This document shows positions 9,700 to 19,453 of a stretch of DNA of 64,000 nucleotides, piece by piece; position 1 is the first letter of the stretch, and each line of letters begins with the position of its first letter. The stretch comes from Planococcus sp. CPCC 101016. GTDB lineage: Bacteria; Bacillota; Bacilli; Bacillales_A; Planococcaceae. The position numbers and the translations under genes are program-made. The stretch spans positions 743,536 through 807,535 of the forward strand of contig NZ_VOHB01000002.1 of NCBI RefSeq assembly GCF_007859295.1. The letters run 5' to 3'. Under the pieces are notes generated by a model. That model was not told the origin of the DNA and did not search any database. It was given only the letters and a program-made list of their open reading frames with translations.

Positions 9700-11808
9700 A
9701 TGAAGAACAGCAAATGGGTATCGATTTTATCGGCTAGTGCGCTCACCTTGTCTTTATTCGCGCCAGCAGCTGCAGCGGCACCAACCGAAGCAGTGCCATC
9801 AATGAACGACTGGAACAGTGAACGATACGGGGACCGGATCGATATCGATCAAAGCCTGAATGAGTTAACGCAGGATGCAAATTTCAAAAAAGAAGCGGAT
9901 AAAAAGATAAAAGCGCAGGCGGATGAAGTGGACGGCGGAGAGTCGGATGCACAAGCCGATGCACCATTTACATACGATGGCGGTACTAAAAAGTTCTTGA
10001 ACCGTAATTTGAAATTTAAAGATTTCACATTGCGCAGCGAAGGCGAAAATGTAGAAATTTGGGTTGCGAACGACTTGGCATATGGACCGAACAATCCCAA
10101 GCCGGCTGACGTGGTGACACAGGATCAGGTAGATAAATTAACGGCTGAGTTTGACAGCAACATATATCCGGTAGCAACAGATTTCTTTGGTACACCGGAT
10201 GAACTGGACGGCTCCAACTCGCCTCTGCCAGGAATGGTCGGATTGCCTGAAGGATATTACGAGGGGTCAGATAAAGTCATCATGTTAGTAGATAACGTGC
10301 AGGATGAAGGCTGGAACAATCCATCGTATCCATTCTTCGTAGCCGGTTTCTTCTGGCAGACACTTGAAAACTATACAGACCGCAACATCATCACAATCGA
10401 TACAAATTCGTGGGAAACCCGACTTGAATCCACTTTCTTTGGAACAACCATCCATGAACTTCAGCATTTGATTCAAGCGGATAACGACCCTTCTGAAGAA
10501 ACGTGGTTGAATGAAGGGATGTCGACATTCTCTGAATTCCTTGGCGGTTATGGCCATGGCGAAGGTTCGATCAACTTCTATTTGGATCACCCCGAAAACT
10601 CGTTAGTCAACTGGGATGAGCACGGAACAGCTGCAACGGGTCCTGAAACCATCGCAGATTATGGACAGGTCTACTTGTTCACGCTTTATATGTACGATAA
10701 GTTCGGCCAGGAGTTTATCCGTGAACTTGCAACGGATGGCGACAGCCAGGGGATGGCAAGTGTAGACAAAGTCCTTCAGGATTATGGAACCAATAAAACA
10801 TTCACAGAAGTCTACCAGAACTTCATGACAGCATTAACATTGGACAATTCAAACGTCAGCAGCGATTACAATTTTGACAGCATCGACCTTCGTGAATTGC
10901 CGGTTGGTGATGGTGTCCGCGGCAAAACTGTCGACTTTGAAAAAGCAAAAACCTTTGAAAAAGAAGGCGTTCCGGCATGGGGCGGCGATTTTAAAGAATT
11001 CAATTTCGGCAAAGATGTCCGCGGTCTGGAATTTGACGGCGTCGACTTCCTGCCATTGCAATGGAGCACAGTAGCAGATCCAAAAGGTTCAGGTGCACAG
11101 GTACTGCATGCCAATAATGGCGACGAAGCAGACCAGGCATTGATTTTTGGAGCAACGGTGCCTGCTGACAAGGCAGAATTGACGTTTGAACATTACTACA
11201 ATATCGAAGAGCAATGGGACTTCGGCATGGTTCAGGTTTCAACTGACAACGGCGAAACGTGGAAATCACTCCAAAACGACAATACGCGCAGTGATGTAGT
11301 TGAAGAAGGTTATCCGACAATCAAAGAAAATGTCCCTGGATTTACTGGCACGAATGGGGACTGGACGACTGAAACCTTCGATTTATCTGCTTATGCAGGA
11401 CAGGATGTATTGGTTTCATTCCGTAACTTGACTGACTGGGGTTCAAATGAAGCAGGCTGGTTTATCAAGAATGTTCAATTAGGCGATTTCACAGCTGATG
11501 GGACTTCAATAGAGGCTTTCCAATCACTGGGCCAATTGAAAGGCGAGTATGTCAATTTCACAACAACATTCATCCAAACAAAGAAAAATGGCAAAGAACG
11601 CGTCTTCCACGTGGATCCGTACAACGTCACGGCCAAGCAGGCACTTGATCTTCAACAAGTTCTTCGTGAAGGCAATGTCAAGATGATTACTTCGTACGCA
11701 GCTGAAGAAGGGCAACGTGAAGCGAAAGAATTCACGTATGAAGTAATCTACAAACAGGACAACCCAAATAAAGGCAAAGGCAAGAACAAAGCTAAAACGA
11801 ATAAATAA
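9700..11808 (+). CDS. Secreted zinc metalloprotease (hyicolysin/immune-inhibitor-A-like)
   Basis: A 702-residue exported protein. Residues 1-28 form a signal peptide with an AAAAA cleavage region. The zinc site is HELQH at residues 252-256, with a probable third ligand E272 in TWLNEGMS, the gluzincin arrangement typical of M30 hyicolysin-type proteases. Residues about 440-600 look like a jelly-roll (MAM-like) accessory domain such as follows the M6 catalytic core of immune inhibitor A, with [13 protein letters not shown] and [12 protein letters not shown]. The C-terminus ends in a very basic [13 protein letters not shown] tail that could hold it at the wall. Likely a secreted nutritional or wall-associated protease; the substrate is unknown. 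It is monocistronic with its own terminator. Confidence 0.78.
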   Translation: MKNSKWVSILSASALTLSLFAPAAAAAPTEAVPSMNDWNSERYGDRIDIDQSLNELTQDANFKKEADKKIKAQADEVDGGESDAQADAPFTYDGGTKKFLNRNLKFKDFTLRSEGENVEIWVANDLAYGPNNPKPADVVTQDQVDKLTAEFDSNIYPVATDFFGTPDELDGSNSPLPGMVGLPEGYYEGSDKVIMLVDNVQDEGWNNPSYPFFVAGFFWQTLENYTDRNIITIDTNSWETRLESTFFGTTIHELQHLIQADNDPSEETWLNEGMSTFSEFLGGYGHGEGSINFYLDHPENSLVNWDEHGTAATGPETIADYGQVYLFTLYMYDKFGQEFIRELATDGDSQGMASVDKVLQDYGTNKTFTEVYQNFMTALTLDNSNVSSDYNFDSIDLRELPVGDGVRGKTVDFEKAKTFEKEGVPAWGGDFKEFNFGKDVRGLEFDGVDFLPLQWSTVADPKGSGAQVLHANNGDEADQALIFGATVPADKAELTFEHYYNIEEQWDFGMVQVSTDNGETWKSLQNDNTRSDVVEEGYPTIKENVPGFTGTNGDWTTETFDLSAYAGQDVLVSFRNLTDWGSNEAGWFIKNVQLGDFTADGTSIEAFQSLGQLKGEYVNFTTTFIQTKKNGKERVFHVDPYNVTAKQALDLQQVLREGNVKMITSYAAEEGQREAKEFTYEVIYKQDNPNKGKGKNKAKTNK

Positions 11809-11811
11809 AGC

Positions 11812-11840
11812 GAAAGCGGACCTCGGTCCGCTTTTTTCTT
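11812..11840 (+). terminator. Intrinsic terminator after the metalloprotease gene
   Basis: AAAGCGGAC, loop CTCG, GTCCGC then TTTTTTCTTTT, four bases after the stop codon. Confidence 0.9.
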
Positions 11841-11902
11841 TTGGAGAAAATTGCCGTTATGGTAAGATGGAAACTGAAATCGTTTGTGAAAGGAAGAGGA
11901 CA

Positions 11903-13093
11903 TTGTCAAAAAAATTAGATGCATTTTTAGATGAAAACTTAACAGAATTAAAAGAACAGGGTCTATACAATGAAATTGATCCGGTTGAAGGACCGAACGG
12001 CGCGACGATCAAAGTGCGCGGCAAAGAATTGATCAATCTGTCTTCAAATAATTACTTAGGTCTTGCAACCAATGAAGACCTGAAGCAAGTAGCTAAAGAT
12101 GCCATCGATAAATACGGTGTCGGTGCAGGTGCAGTCCGCACAATCAACGGGACACTTGACCTGCATGTGAAATTGGAAGAGAAGTTGGCTGAGTTCAAAG
12201 GGACAGAAGCGGCGATTTCCTACCAGTCCGGCTTTAACTGCAACATGGCCGCGATTTCGGCTGTAATGGACAAGAACGATGCGATTCTGTCGGATCAATT
12301 AAACCATGCATCAATCATTGATGGCTGCCGCTTGTCAAAAGCGAAAATCATTGCGTACAAGCATTCCGATATGGAAGACTTGCGCTTAAGAGCGAAAGAA
12401 GCAACGGAATCTGGTTTGTACAATAAAGTCATGGTCATTACAGACGGCGTTTTCTCAATGGATGGCGACATTGCCAAACTTCCTGAAATCGTGGAAATCG
12501 CCAAAGAATTCGACTTAATCACATACGTTGACGATGCACACGGCTCAGGTGTTACCGGTAAAGGAAAAGGGACCGTTAAACATTTCGGACTTGAAAAAGA
12601 GATCGATATGCAAATGGGTACTTTATCCAAAGCAGTAGGCGTTGTTGGCGGTTATGTAGCCGGCAAGAAAAACTTGATCGACTGGTTGAAAGTCCGTTCG
12701 CGTCCATTCTTGTTCTCGACGGCAGTAACACCTGGTGACGTTGCAGCCATCACAGCAGCGGTCCAAATGATCATCGACTCTACAGAACTACATGATAAGC
12801 TGTGGGACAACGGCGACTACTTGAAAAAAGGCCTGGATGCATTAGGTTTTGATATTGGCCATTCAGAAACACCAATCACTCCTTGCATCATCGGTGACGA
12901 AAAACTGACGCAGGAATTTTCGAAGCGTTTATTTGAAGAAGGCGTCTATGCCAAATCAATCGTCTTCCCGACCGTTCCAAAAGGCACTGGCCGCGTACGC
13001 AACATGCCAACAGCTGCCCATACGAAAGAAATGCTGGATGAAGCCATTGCGACTTACGAAAAAGTCGGCAAAGAATTAGGCGTTATCAAGTAA
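11903..13093 (+). CDS. kbl: Glycine C-acetyltransferase (2-amino-3-ketobutyrate CoA ligase)
   Basis: A 396-residue alpha-oxoamine synthase that converts 2-amino-3-oxobutyrate plus CoA to glycine and acetyl-CoA. Landmarks: [37 protein letters not shown] (PLP-contacting Asp-His) and [16 protein letters not shown] with the PLP lysine. I start it at TTG 11903 (SKKLDAFL...) because an AGGAAGAGG box ends 5-6 bp before it and the length then fits the usual 392-398; an upstream in-frame ATG at 11867 would add residues not seen in the family. In B. subtilis kbl follows tdh; here the dehydrogenase partner is a different enzyme type 5.4 kb away (18482-19426). Confidence 0.93.
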   Translation: MSKKLDAFLDENLTELKEQGLYNEIDPVEGPNGATIKVRGKELINLSSNNYLGLATNEDLKQVAKDAIDKYGVGAGAVRTINGTLDLHVKLEEKLAEFKGTEAAISYQSGFNCNMAAISAVMDKNDAILSDQLNHASIIDGCRLSKAKIIAYKHSDMEDLRLRAKEATESGLYNKVMVITDGVFSMDGDIAKLPEIVEIAKEFDLITYVDDAHGSGVTGKGKGTVKHFGLEKEIDMQMGTLSKAVGVVGGYVAGKKNLIDWLKVRSRPFLFSTAVTPGDVAAITAAVQMIIDSTELHDKLWDNGDYLKKGLDALGFDIGHSETPITPCIIGDEKLTQEFSKRLFEEGVYAKSIVFPTVPKGTGRVRNMPTAAHTKEMLDEAIATYEKVGKELGVIK

Positions 13094-13099
13094 TAGACG

Positions 13100-13140
13100 A
13101 AAACACGCCCGGCTTTACGCTGCCGGGCGTGTTTTTATTT
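13100..13140. terminator. Intrinsic terminator after kbl
   Basis: AAACACGCCCGGC, short loop, GCCGGGCGTGTTTTTATTT; 13-bp stem. It can also serve the convergent hydrolase gene from the other side. Confidence 0.9.
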
Positions 13141-13153
13141 CCAGGTATAGGAT

Positions 13154-13257
13154 ATACAGTCCGAATGTTGCAATATACAGTCCAAACGGCGGGAAATACT
13201 GTCCAAACTTCTCAAATACTGTCCAAACCAGCCGAAATACTGTCCGCAGACAATCCT
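13154..13257 (+). repeat. Phased short-repeat array D (five units, variant core)
   Basis: Cores ATACAGTCC / ATACTGTCC start at 13154, 13175, 13196, 13216 and 13237 (steps 21, 21, 20, 21). The array lies between convergent kbl and the M20 hydrolase; its last two units are inside the 3' end of the hydrolase gene and encode the D-S-I...D-S-I ending. The core differs from arrays A-C at two positions but the design is the same. Confidence 0.85.
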
Positions 13258-14417
13258 TGCGCTTCAAAATAAATCCCGGCAAAAAGTTTCGCCGTTACCA
13301 GCATTGCGGTTTCATTAAAATCGAAGTTTTCATGATGATGGGGGAAAACAGACTGGCTGTCCGCCATTTTTGCACCGACGAAAAAGTAAGCTCCAGGCTT
13401 CGCCTGTGTGAAATAAGTGAAGTCTTCAACCGGCATGACCGGATCGATTTCCACAACGTTTTCTTCGCCTAAAACTTCCCGTCCGGCAATGCGGACTACA
13501 TCAGCTTCTGCCGCGTGGTTCCAAAGTGAATCGTAGCCTGTTTCGATAATCACTTCAGCTGTGGCGCCCATAGCGATAGCCACATTCTCCACAATCGTCC
13601 GGAGGCGCTGGCTGGCAAGCTTCCGAAGCTCAGGATCAAATACACGAATCGTGCCTTCCAGCACAGCTTTGCTTGGAATGACGTTGTCGGCATCGCCGGC
13701 ATGGAATTTCCCAATGGAAACGACCAATTCTTTCAGTGGATCGGCGCTGCGGCTGACGATGGATTGCATGGCCACCATAATGTGGCTGGCGGCAAGAATT
13801 GGATCGACGCCAGTATGCGGTTCTGCGCCGTGGGTCCCAGAGCCATGGACAATAATTTTGATTGCATCTTCAGAAGCCTGCAGAAAGCCGTCACGCAAAT
13901 AAATACGGCCGCTTTCCATTTTACTTTGCAGGTGAGCACCGTAAACAGCATCGACACCGTCCAGGCAGCCATCCTCAATCATCGCCCGGGCACCGCCAGG
14001 CGACAGCTCTTCACCAAATTGATGGATCAACACAATCGTGCCCGGCAGCTCCTTCTGAACGGCCATCATCGCTTTGGCGAAACCCAGCAAAGCGGCAGTA
14101 TGCCCGTCGTGGCCGCAAGCATGCATGACACCGGGAATGGTAGATTTGTAAGTGACGTCTTTCTGATCGTCAATCGGCAAGGCGTCGAAATCAGCACGGA
14201 AAGCAATGGTCTTTCCAGGCTTTCCGCCGCGAATGGTGCCGACGACTCCGCGCCCGCCAACTCCCCGGCGAACTTCTACACCCATTTCTTCCAATCGGTC
14301 TGCGATAAAAGCGGGAGTCGCGATTTCCTGATGCGACAGCTCAGGATGCATGTGCAAATGTCTTCTTGTTTCTACCATTTCAGGATACAGCAATTCAATT
14401 CGTTGAGTTAATTCCAT
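13212..14417 (-). CDS. M20-family amidohydrolase (N-acyl-amino-acid or peptide hydrolase)
   Basis: A 401-residue M20D-type metallohydrolase. Metal and catalytic residues are seen in MHACGHDGHTAALLG, QFGEELSPGGARAM, the bridging GDADNVIPSKA dimer-lid segment, and FPHHHENFDF near the C-terminus. Such enzymes cleave N-acyl amino acids or short peptides in the cytoplasm. I start it at the ATG whose AAGGAGTTTTGCAG box is 7 bp upstream; a further ATG 36 bp upstream lacks one. It is divergent from the dipeptide epimerase and near an amino-acid importer, which hints at a role in peptide use. The last 13 residues (ending D-S-I) are read from repeat array D. Confidence 0.85.
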   Translation of the reverse strand: MELTQRIELLYPEMVETRRHLHMHPELSHQEIATPAFIADRLEEMGVEVRRGVGGRGVVGTIRGGKPGKTIAFRADFDALPIDDQKDVTYKSTIPGVMHACGHDGHTAALLGFAKAMMAVQKELPGTIVLIHQFGEELSPGGARAMIEDGCLDGVDAVYGAHLQSKMESGRIYLRDGFLQASEDAIKIIVHGSGTHGAEPHTGVDPILAASHIMVAMQSIVSRSADPLKELVVSIGKFHAGDADNVIPSKAVLEGTIRVFDPELRKLASQRLRTIVENVAIAMGATAEVIIETGYDSLWNHAAEADVVRIAGREVLGEENVVEIDPVMPVEDFTYFTQAKPGAYFFVGAKMADSQSVFPHHHENFDFNETAMLVTAKLFAGIYFEAQGLSADSISAGLDSI

Positions 14418-14516
14418 CTGCAAAACTCCTTTGTATGTAAAATAAAATACCAATCATTGTTTAATTTCACTATAGTAGTAAGTATACAACAAGTTAAATC
14501 TACTGGAGGCTGTCAA

Positions 14517-15632
14517 ATGAAAATCACAAAAGCGTCATTGCATGCGGTCCGATTTCCACTCAACGAACCATTCATCATTTCCTATGCGACTTATCCCGAT
14601 ATGCCGGCTTTGATTGTGGTGTTGGAAACGGATACCGGATTGACAGGGTACGGAGAAGCCGTTCCGGACGAGCACGTGACAGGAGAGTATTTCACCGCAG
14701 CGTTTGAAATATTGAAAGAGTTGTTCCTCCCTGCAATTATTGGAATGAGCCCATTTGATATCGAAGCCATCCATTCGAAGATGAATGCGCTGATGGCAAA
14801 GAATTCAGCTGCCAAAGCCGCTGTGGATATCGCTTGTTACGATTTGATGGGGAAGGCGACGGGTCAGCCTGTTTATAACCTGATCGGGGGGCAGGCGACG
14901 GCTCATTTAGACTACCCGAGAGTCCTTAGTATTGAAGCGCCGGAAATCATGGCGGAAAAAGCTAAACAAGCTGTTGAAAGGGGCTATGCCTCCCTTAAGC
15001 TGAAAGTGGGGAAAGGGCAGGCTCAGGAAGACGTGGATCGAATTTTAGCGGTTCGTGCGGCGGTCGGTAAAGAAATGCCGATCCGTGTGGACGTCAATCA
15101 AGGCTGGAAGTCTTCGGGAATTGCAGTAGCGGCGATTAAGCAGTTGGAAGGAGCCGATATCGCCTGGATCGAACAGCCCATTCGTATGGGGGATATTCGA
15201 GGATTAGCTGAGATTCGTTCGAAGACCGCAGTCCCGATTATGGCGGATGAAAGCATCCAGTCCATGGAAGACTTGCTCGAAATCATCCGATTGCAGGCCG
15301 CTGACGTCATCAATATCAAATTGATGAAGTGTGCAGGCATTTTTCATGCTGTGCAAATGGCGAAAGTTGCCGAAGCAGCCGGCATGCTGTGCCAAATTGG
15401 CTCCATGGTCGAATCATCCGTTGGTTCAGCAGCAGGCTATCATGTGGCCATGTCGCGCATCAATATTGAAAGCACTGAGTTGACCGGACCCTTGCTCTTC
15501 AGTGAAGAAATCGGGGATCTGGTTTATGAGCATCCTTATGTCTTGCTATCCGGAAAGCCAGGCCTCGGTGTGGAAGTAGATCAGGCGCAGCTGAAAAAGC
15601 TGACTGTCAAATCGCATATTATTGAAAAATGA
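14517..15632 (+). CDS. Dipeptide epimerase, enolase superfamily (muconate-lactonizing subgroup)
   Basis: A 371-residue enolase-superfamily enzyme. The catalytic lysine pair is in SLKLKVGKG (about residues 160-168); metal ligands follow in RVDVNQGW, WIEQPI and MADESIQS; the second acid/base lysine is in NIKLMKCAG. These are the features of Ala-D/L-Glu epimerases such as B. subtilis YkfB, which change the configuration of dipeptides from wall turnover. The exact dipeptide is not predictable here. The start at 14517 is supported by GGAGG 6 bp upstream; in-frame codons upstream lack a site. Divergent from the M20 hydrolase with a 99-bp intergenic region. Confidence 0.83.
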   Translation: MKITKASLHAVRFPLNEPFIISYATYPDMPALIVVLETDTGLTGYGEAVPDEHVTGEYFTAAFEILKELFLPAIIGMSPFDIEAIHSKMNALMAKNSAAKAAVDIACYDLMGKATGQPVYNLIGGQATAHLDYPRVLSIEAPEIMAEKAKQAVERGYASLKLKVGKGQAQEDVDRILAVRAAVGKEMPIRVDVNQGWKSSGIAVAAIKQLEGADIAWIEQPIRMGDIRGLAEIRSKTAVPIMADESIQSMEDLLEIIRLQAADVINIKLMKCAGIFHAVQMAKVAEAAGMLCQIGSMVESSVGSAAGYHVAMSRINIESTELTGPLLFSEEIGDLVYEHPYVLLSGKPGLGVEVDQAQLKKLTVKSHIIEK

Positions 15633-15633
15633 C

Positions 15634-15673
15634 AAAAAAACTCGCGAATCCCAAAGGGTCGCGAGTTTTTTTG
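15634..15673. terminator. Bidirectional intrinsic terminator
   Basis: AAAAAAACTCGCGA, loop, TCGCGAGTTTTTTT. It serves the epimerase gene on + and the ABC importer operon on -. Confidence 0.9.
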
Positions 15674-15716
15674 TTCTTTATGCCCGTCAAATCTACACGG
15701 GCGCTTGCGCTTTTCT

Positions 15717-16466
15717 TTAAATAGTCTCCGCTTTTTGAATGAGGCTCAAAAAGCGCTGTGTGCGTTCTTCTGTCGGGTGGTTGAAAATATCTTCCGGCTT
15801 GCCGCGTTCGACGATGCGGCCTTCGTCCATGAATAGCACTTCGTCAGCCACACCTTTCGCAAAACGCATTTCATGTGTCACCACAACCATTGTCATGCCT
15901 TCGGCAGCCAGATCTTTCATGACCTGCAGCACTTCACCGACTAATTCGGGATCGAGTGCGGATGTCGGTTCGTCGAAGAGCATTACTTTCGGCTCCAGCG
16001 CCAGCGCACGCGCGATGCCGACACGTTGCTGCTGTCCACCGCTTAGCTGGAAGGGATATTCATTGATCTTTTCACCAAGTCCGACTTTTGTCAGGAGCTG
16101 TTCGGCCTTTTTTCTAGCCAGTTTTTTGTCCTGCTTCTGGACGGTGACTGGCCCTTCCATGACGTTTTCAAGAGCCGTCATGTGAGGGAATAGATTGTAA
16201 TGCTGAAAGACCATAGCCGATTGCTTGCGAAAAGCCATGATTTGCTTTTTCGACAACGGTTTTGAAAAGTCGACAGTTTGTTCGTCAATCGTCACGGAAC
16301 CGGAAGTGGGGGTTTCCAAAGTATTGAGGCAGCGCAGGAAAGTCGTTTTCCCGGAACCTGAAGGCCCGATGACCACAATGGCCTGACCTTTTTGGACATC
16401 TGCATCAATGCCTTTCAATACTTCAAGATCACCAAATTTTTTATGCAAATTTTTGATTGAAATCAT
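15717..16466 (-). CDS. Amino-acid ABC transporter ATP-binding protein (TcyC/GlnQ type)
   Basis: A 249-residue polar-amino-acid ABC ATPase that energises the importer encoded by the two genes upstream. Walker [13 protein letters not shown] (residues about 33-44), Q-loop FQHYNLFPH, signature [15 protein letters not shown] (about 140-154), Walker [13 protein letters not shown], and the switch histidine in [10 protein letters not shown]. The order binding protein-permease-ATPase matches tcyABC of B. subtilis, but the amino acid carried is not proven. It ends the operon at the shared terminator. Confidence 0.92.
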   Translation of the reverse strand: MISIKNLHKKFGDLEVLKGIDADVQKGQAIVVIGPSGSGKTTFLRCLNTLETPTSGSVTIDEQTVDFSKPLSKKQIMAFRKQSAMVFQHYNLFPHMTALENVMEGPVTVQKQDKKLARKKAEQLLTKVGLGEKINEYPFQLSGGQQQRVGIARALALEPKVMLFDEPTSALDPELVGEVLQVMKDLAAEGMTMVVVTHEMRFAKGVADEVLFMDEGRIVERGKPEDIFNHPTEERTQRFLSLIQKAETI

Positions 16467-16502
16467 AGTGTGCTCCTTACTGCAATCAGTGAACTGCTTT
16501 TA

Positions 16503-17204
16503 TTATCTGGAAACATAGCGGTCAAAGCGATTTTCGAGCCTACCTTGAACCAGTGACAAGGCAAAGCAGATAATCCAGTATAGCAATGCCGCCTGTCCAT
16601 ACAATAATAGGAACTCATAATTGGTCGCGGCAATTTGCTGTGCAACTCTGAACATCTCGGTAACCAGAATAAGAGATGCGAGTGACGTATCTTTAATTAA
16701 ACTGATGAACGTATTAGACAAGGGAGGCAAGGAAACACGTGATGCCTGCGGCAAAATGACGCGCCGAAGAGACTGCGTGTAAGACATGCCGATTGTATCA
16801 GCTGCTTCCCATTGGCCTTTTGGAATGGACAGGATGGCTGCCCGGATAACTTCGGAAGCATAAGCCCCGACGTTCAAGGAGAAACCGATCACTGCCGCCG
16901 GAAATGGATCGATGGTAATGCCAAGTGTCGGCAATCCATAAAACAAGATAAACAACTGAACCAACAAAGGTGTCCCGCGAATAATTGATACATAGATGCG
17001 GGCGATGATTTGAAAAATCTTAACCGTTGAAATTCGAGCCAATGCTGTCAAAATCGCCAGTACCAATCCTAAAATAAACGAAATGATTGATAGAGGCAGA
17101 GTAAATTGAAGCGTTGCCTCGATTAATGGAACAAATGAGGATTGTGCAATATCCACAAGCCGCTCCATTCTGACGGGATCTGAGAAAATACTATTCAAGT
17201 ACAT
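16503..17204 (-). CDS. Amino-acid ABC transporter permease
   Basis: A 233-residue HisM/GlnP-family membrane protein with five predicted segments and the EAA loop [20 protein letters not shown] (around residues 135-154), where the ATPase docks. The start at 17204 overlaps the binding-protein gene by 14 bp, so the two are translationally coupled; GGTGAAA just upstream is a modest ribosome site. A further in-frame ATG exists 42 bp upstream inside the binding-protein gene, but it would add a charged stretch not usual in the family. Confidence 0.9.
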   Translation of the reverse strand: MYLNSIFSDPVRMERLVDIAQSSFVPLIEATLQFTLPLSIISFILGLVLAILTALARISTVKIFQIIARIYVSIIRGTPLLVQLFILFYGLPTLGITIDPFPAAVIGFSLNVGAYASEVIRAAILSIPKGQWEAADTIGMSYTQSLRRVILPQASRVSLPPLSNTFISLIKDTSLASLILVTEMFRVAQQIAATNYEFLLLYGQAALLYWIICFALSLVQGRLENRFDRYVSR

Positions 17205-18018
17205 TTTCACCAAACCATTTTTCGGAAATTTCGTCGTATGTTCCATCTTCGATCATGTCAGCCAAGGCCTGATTCACTTCGTCCACAATTGCGCCGCTGT
17301 CTTGACGGAACAATAATCCACTTTGTGCAGCATCCTCAGACTCATCAACCACTTTTACATTAGCATCAGGACGTTGGTTCAAGAAATCCAAAACAGTTAA
17401 ATTGTCATTGACTGTTGCATCCACGCGTCCTGAGTTCAATAATTCAATTGCCTGGTTGAATCCTTCGACGCCTTCAAGTTCAGCACCAAATGAAGTTGCT
17501 GTTTCAGCGTAATTGCTTGTCAGTGACTGAGCAGACAATTTTCCTTCCAAATCTTCAAAGCTTTGAATTTCAGTATTGTCTTCTGCAACTACAAGTACTG
17601 CAGTAGAAGTGATGTATGGATCTGAAAACTCATAGCTTTCCTGACGTTCCGGATTGATCCCAACTTGGTTGGCAACCATATCAAAGCGACCAGCATCCAA
17701 TCCTGCAAACATAGCATCCCATTGTGTTTCAAGGAATTCCGCTTCGACGCCAAGACGCTCCGCCACTTCACGTGCAATTTCAACATCAAAGCCAGTCAGC
17801 TCTCCTGAAGCATCGTGGAAAGTGAAAGGAGGGTAAGTTCCTTCCGTACCGATAACCAAGGTTCCTTCTTCTTGCACCTTAGCCAGTAAATCTTCTCCTG
17901 AACCGCTGTTCTCCGCTGCGTCATCTGTAGTTGGATCTTCTTCTGTAGATCCACCGCCGCAAGCCGCTAAAACCAGCATTGCTACTAATAATAAAAACGC
18001 TAAACTAAATTTCTTCAT
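17191..18018 (-). CDS. Amino-acid (probably cystine) ABC transporter substrate-binding lipoprotein
   Basis: A 275-residue periplasmic-binding-protein homologue anchored by a lipobox (LVLAACGGG; Cys20). The N-terminal lobe carries the amino-acid-binding signature [10 protein letters not shown]...LTGFDVEIA and QVGINPERQ, which is most like cystine-binding TcyA proteins. An acidic linker of about 25 residues follows the anchor. First gene of a three-gene importer operon; a cystine role would fit the reverse transsulfuration operon 8 kb away, but specificity is inference. AGAGGAG ribosome site. Confidence 0.85.
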   Translation of the reverse strand: MKKFSLAFLLLVAMLVLAACGGGSTEEDPTTDDAAENSGSGEDLLAKVQEEGTLVIGTEGTYPPFTFHDASGELTGFDVEIAREVAERLGVEAEFLETQWDAMFAGLDAGRFDMVANQVGINPERQESYEFSDPYITSTAVLVVAEDNTEIQSFEDLEGKLSAQSLTSNYAETATSFGAELEGVEGFNQAIELLNSGRVDATVNDNLTVLDFLNQRPDANVKVVDESEDAAQSGLLFRQDSGAIVDEVNQALADMIEDGTYDEISEKWFGENVLE

Positions 18019-18209
18019 AAAAATTCTCCTCTACTCTTTTATAATTTTTTGTTTTGCGATTCCTTCATGAATGTCTATACCCCTTATTTTTATTCCTTAA
18101 ATAATTAATTTTAATAATAAAGCCTGTTTTACCAACTGGAATAGTAGGTTTAAAAATAAAAAAAAGGAAAAAGAGCCGTTCAATCTCAGCGGAATCCCGA
18201 AGCTGATTT

Positions 18210-18238
18210 ATTATAGCATGCTTATCCAACAGTCTCAA
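18210..18238 (-). promoter_or_regulatory. Probable sigma-A promoter of the amino-acid importer operon
   Basis: On the minus strand TTGAGA (18238-18233), 17-bp spacer, TATAAT (18215-18210). Transcription would start near 18203, giving a ~185-nt leader. Confidence 0.7.
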
Positions 18239-18359
18239 ATGAAGTGAACGCAAAATGAGGGGAGTATTATCCTTACGTGGGCATCCACTGTTTATACACG
18301 AATATGGAAGTCTCTGCCAAATGAAATACAGCTCTTTTTAATCTTTCTTTAAAAATTAA

Positions 18360-18388
18360 TTGTGTTTTTAAAGAGAACATCTTATAAT
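18360..18388 (+). promoter_or_regulatory. Probable sigma-A promoter of the threonine dehydrogenase gene
   Basis: TTGTGT (18360-18365), 17-bp spacer, TATAAT (18383-18388), about 90 bp before the start codon. Confidence 0.65.
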
Positions 18389-18481
18389 AGCTTAATATTA
18401 AAGGTTAAATCAACAAGGTTTATAAGCTGTTTTTTGTGTTTTTAGACAGGACAAATGTTTTGAGGAAAAGGAGTGTTGAAA

Positions 18482-19426
18482 ATGGAACGAATTATGATTA
18501 CAGGTGCTTTGGGACAGATAGGGTCTGAGCTTGTCGGGAAAATGCGTGGTATTTACGGCAACGACAATGTATTGGCGACAGATATTCGCCAGACTGATGA
18601 TCAATCCGGTCCTTTTGAAATTTTGGATGTTACCGATGCACAGAGAATGCATGATTTAGCAAAGGATTTTGGAGCGGATACAATGGTTCATATGGCAGCT
18701 TTGCTGTCAGCGACTGCTGAAGAAAACCCGCTGCTTGCCTGGAACCTGAATATGGGCGGTTTGGTAAATGCGCTCGAAGCATCTCGTGAGCTTGGCATGC
18801 AATTTTTCACACCCAGTTCCATTGGAGCTTTTGGTCCTTCAACACCTAAGAAAAATACGCCGCAGGACACCTTGCAGCGTCCAACCACCATGTACGGTGT
18901 CAACAAAGTAGCAGGCGAACTGCTGTGTGACTATTACTTTACGAAATTTGGCGTCGATACGCGCGGTGTCCGTTTCCCGGGCTTGATTTCAAATGTAGCA
19001 CAGCCGGGCGGAGGCACGACCGATTATGCAGTTGACATCTATTACAAAGCGATCGAGCAGGGCAGCTACACGTCCTATATTGCAGAAGGTACTTATATGG
19101 ATATGATGTATATGCCGGATGCACTGCAGGCCATCGTTGACTTGATGGAAGCAGATCCTGCCAAATTGATTCACCGGAATGCTTTTAATGTGACGGCGAT
19201 GAGCTTTGAGCCTGAACAAATTGCGGCATCAATTCGCAAGCATATTCCTGATTTTAAAATGTCTTACGCTGTCGATCCTGCAAGACAGGAAATTGCAGAC
19301 AGCTGGCCGGATCATATTGATGCTTCAGCCGCCAAAACGGAGTGGGGTTTTAAAGCTTCATACGATTTGGATGGGATGACTTTCGATATGCTGGAAAAAT
19401 TAAAAAAAAAGCTGCAGTTCGTTTAA
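18482..19426 (+). CDS. tdh: L-threonine 3-dehydrogenase, short-chain (epimerase-like) type
   Basis: A 314-residue NAD-dependent epimerase/dehydratase-fold protein. The Rossmann motif is [14 protein letters not shown], the catalytic pair is Y-x3-K in [11 protein letters not shown], and the stretch [20 protein letters not shown] is characteristic of the extended-SDR threonine dehydrogenases rather than sugar epimerases. It oxidises threonine to 2-amino-3-oxobutyrate, the substrate of Kbl at 11903-13093. B. subtilis uses an unrelated zinc-dependent Tdh next to kbl; here the non-homologous enzyme is encoded separately. AAAAGGAG lies 8 bp before the ATG; GTG and TTG codons between are less likely starts. 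Confidence 0.88.
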   Translation: MERIMITGALGQIGSELVGKMRGIYGNDNVLATDIRQTDDQSGPFEILDVTDAQRMHDLAKDFGADTMVHMAALLSATAEENPLLAWNLNMGGLVNALEASRELGMQFFTPSSIGAFGPSTPKKNTPQDTLQRPTTMYGVNKVAGELLCDYYFTKFGVDTRGVRFPGLISNVAQPGGGTTDYAVDIYYKAIEQGSYTSYIAEGTYMDMMYMPDALQAIVDLMEADPAKLIHRNAFNVTAMSFEPEQIAASIRKHIPDFKMSYAVDPARQEIADSWPDHIDASAAKTEWGFKASYDLDGMTFDMLEKLKKKLQFV

Positions 19427-19453
19427 AGAGATCCCGATAAAAAATATGCTGTA

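Larger units (their letters stand above)
18019..18481. other. 463-bp intergenic region with divergent promoters and a long leader
   Basis: No gene seen. It holds the importer promoter on - (18210-18238) with a ~185-nt leader, and the tdh promoter on + (18360-18388). The importer leader carries, soon after the expected start of transcription, an AT-poor hairpin (TCAGC...GCTGA, 18186-18208) and then a GAG...CTC hairpin followed by a T-rich tract (revcomp of 18160-18185), which could be an attenuator. No match to a T-box, S-box or other riboswitch core was found. Confidence 0.55.

Noticed and set aside
13701..14411. 236-residue frame on the plus strand opposite the M20 hydrolase
   Set aside because: The opposite strand has all M20 metal ligands and a good ribosome site; the plus frame has no recognisable domain.
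18019..18203. T-box or SAM riboswitch in the importer leader
   Set aside because: No T-box sequence, specifier loop arrangement or S-box core could be found.
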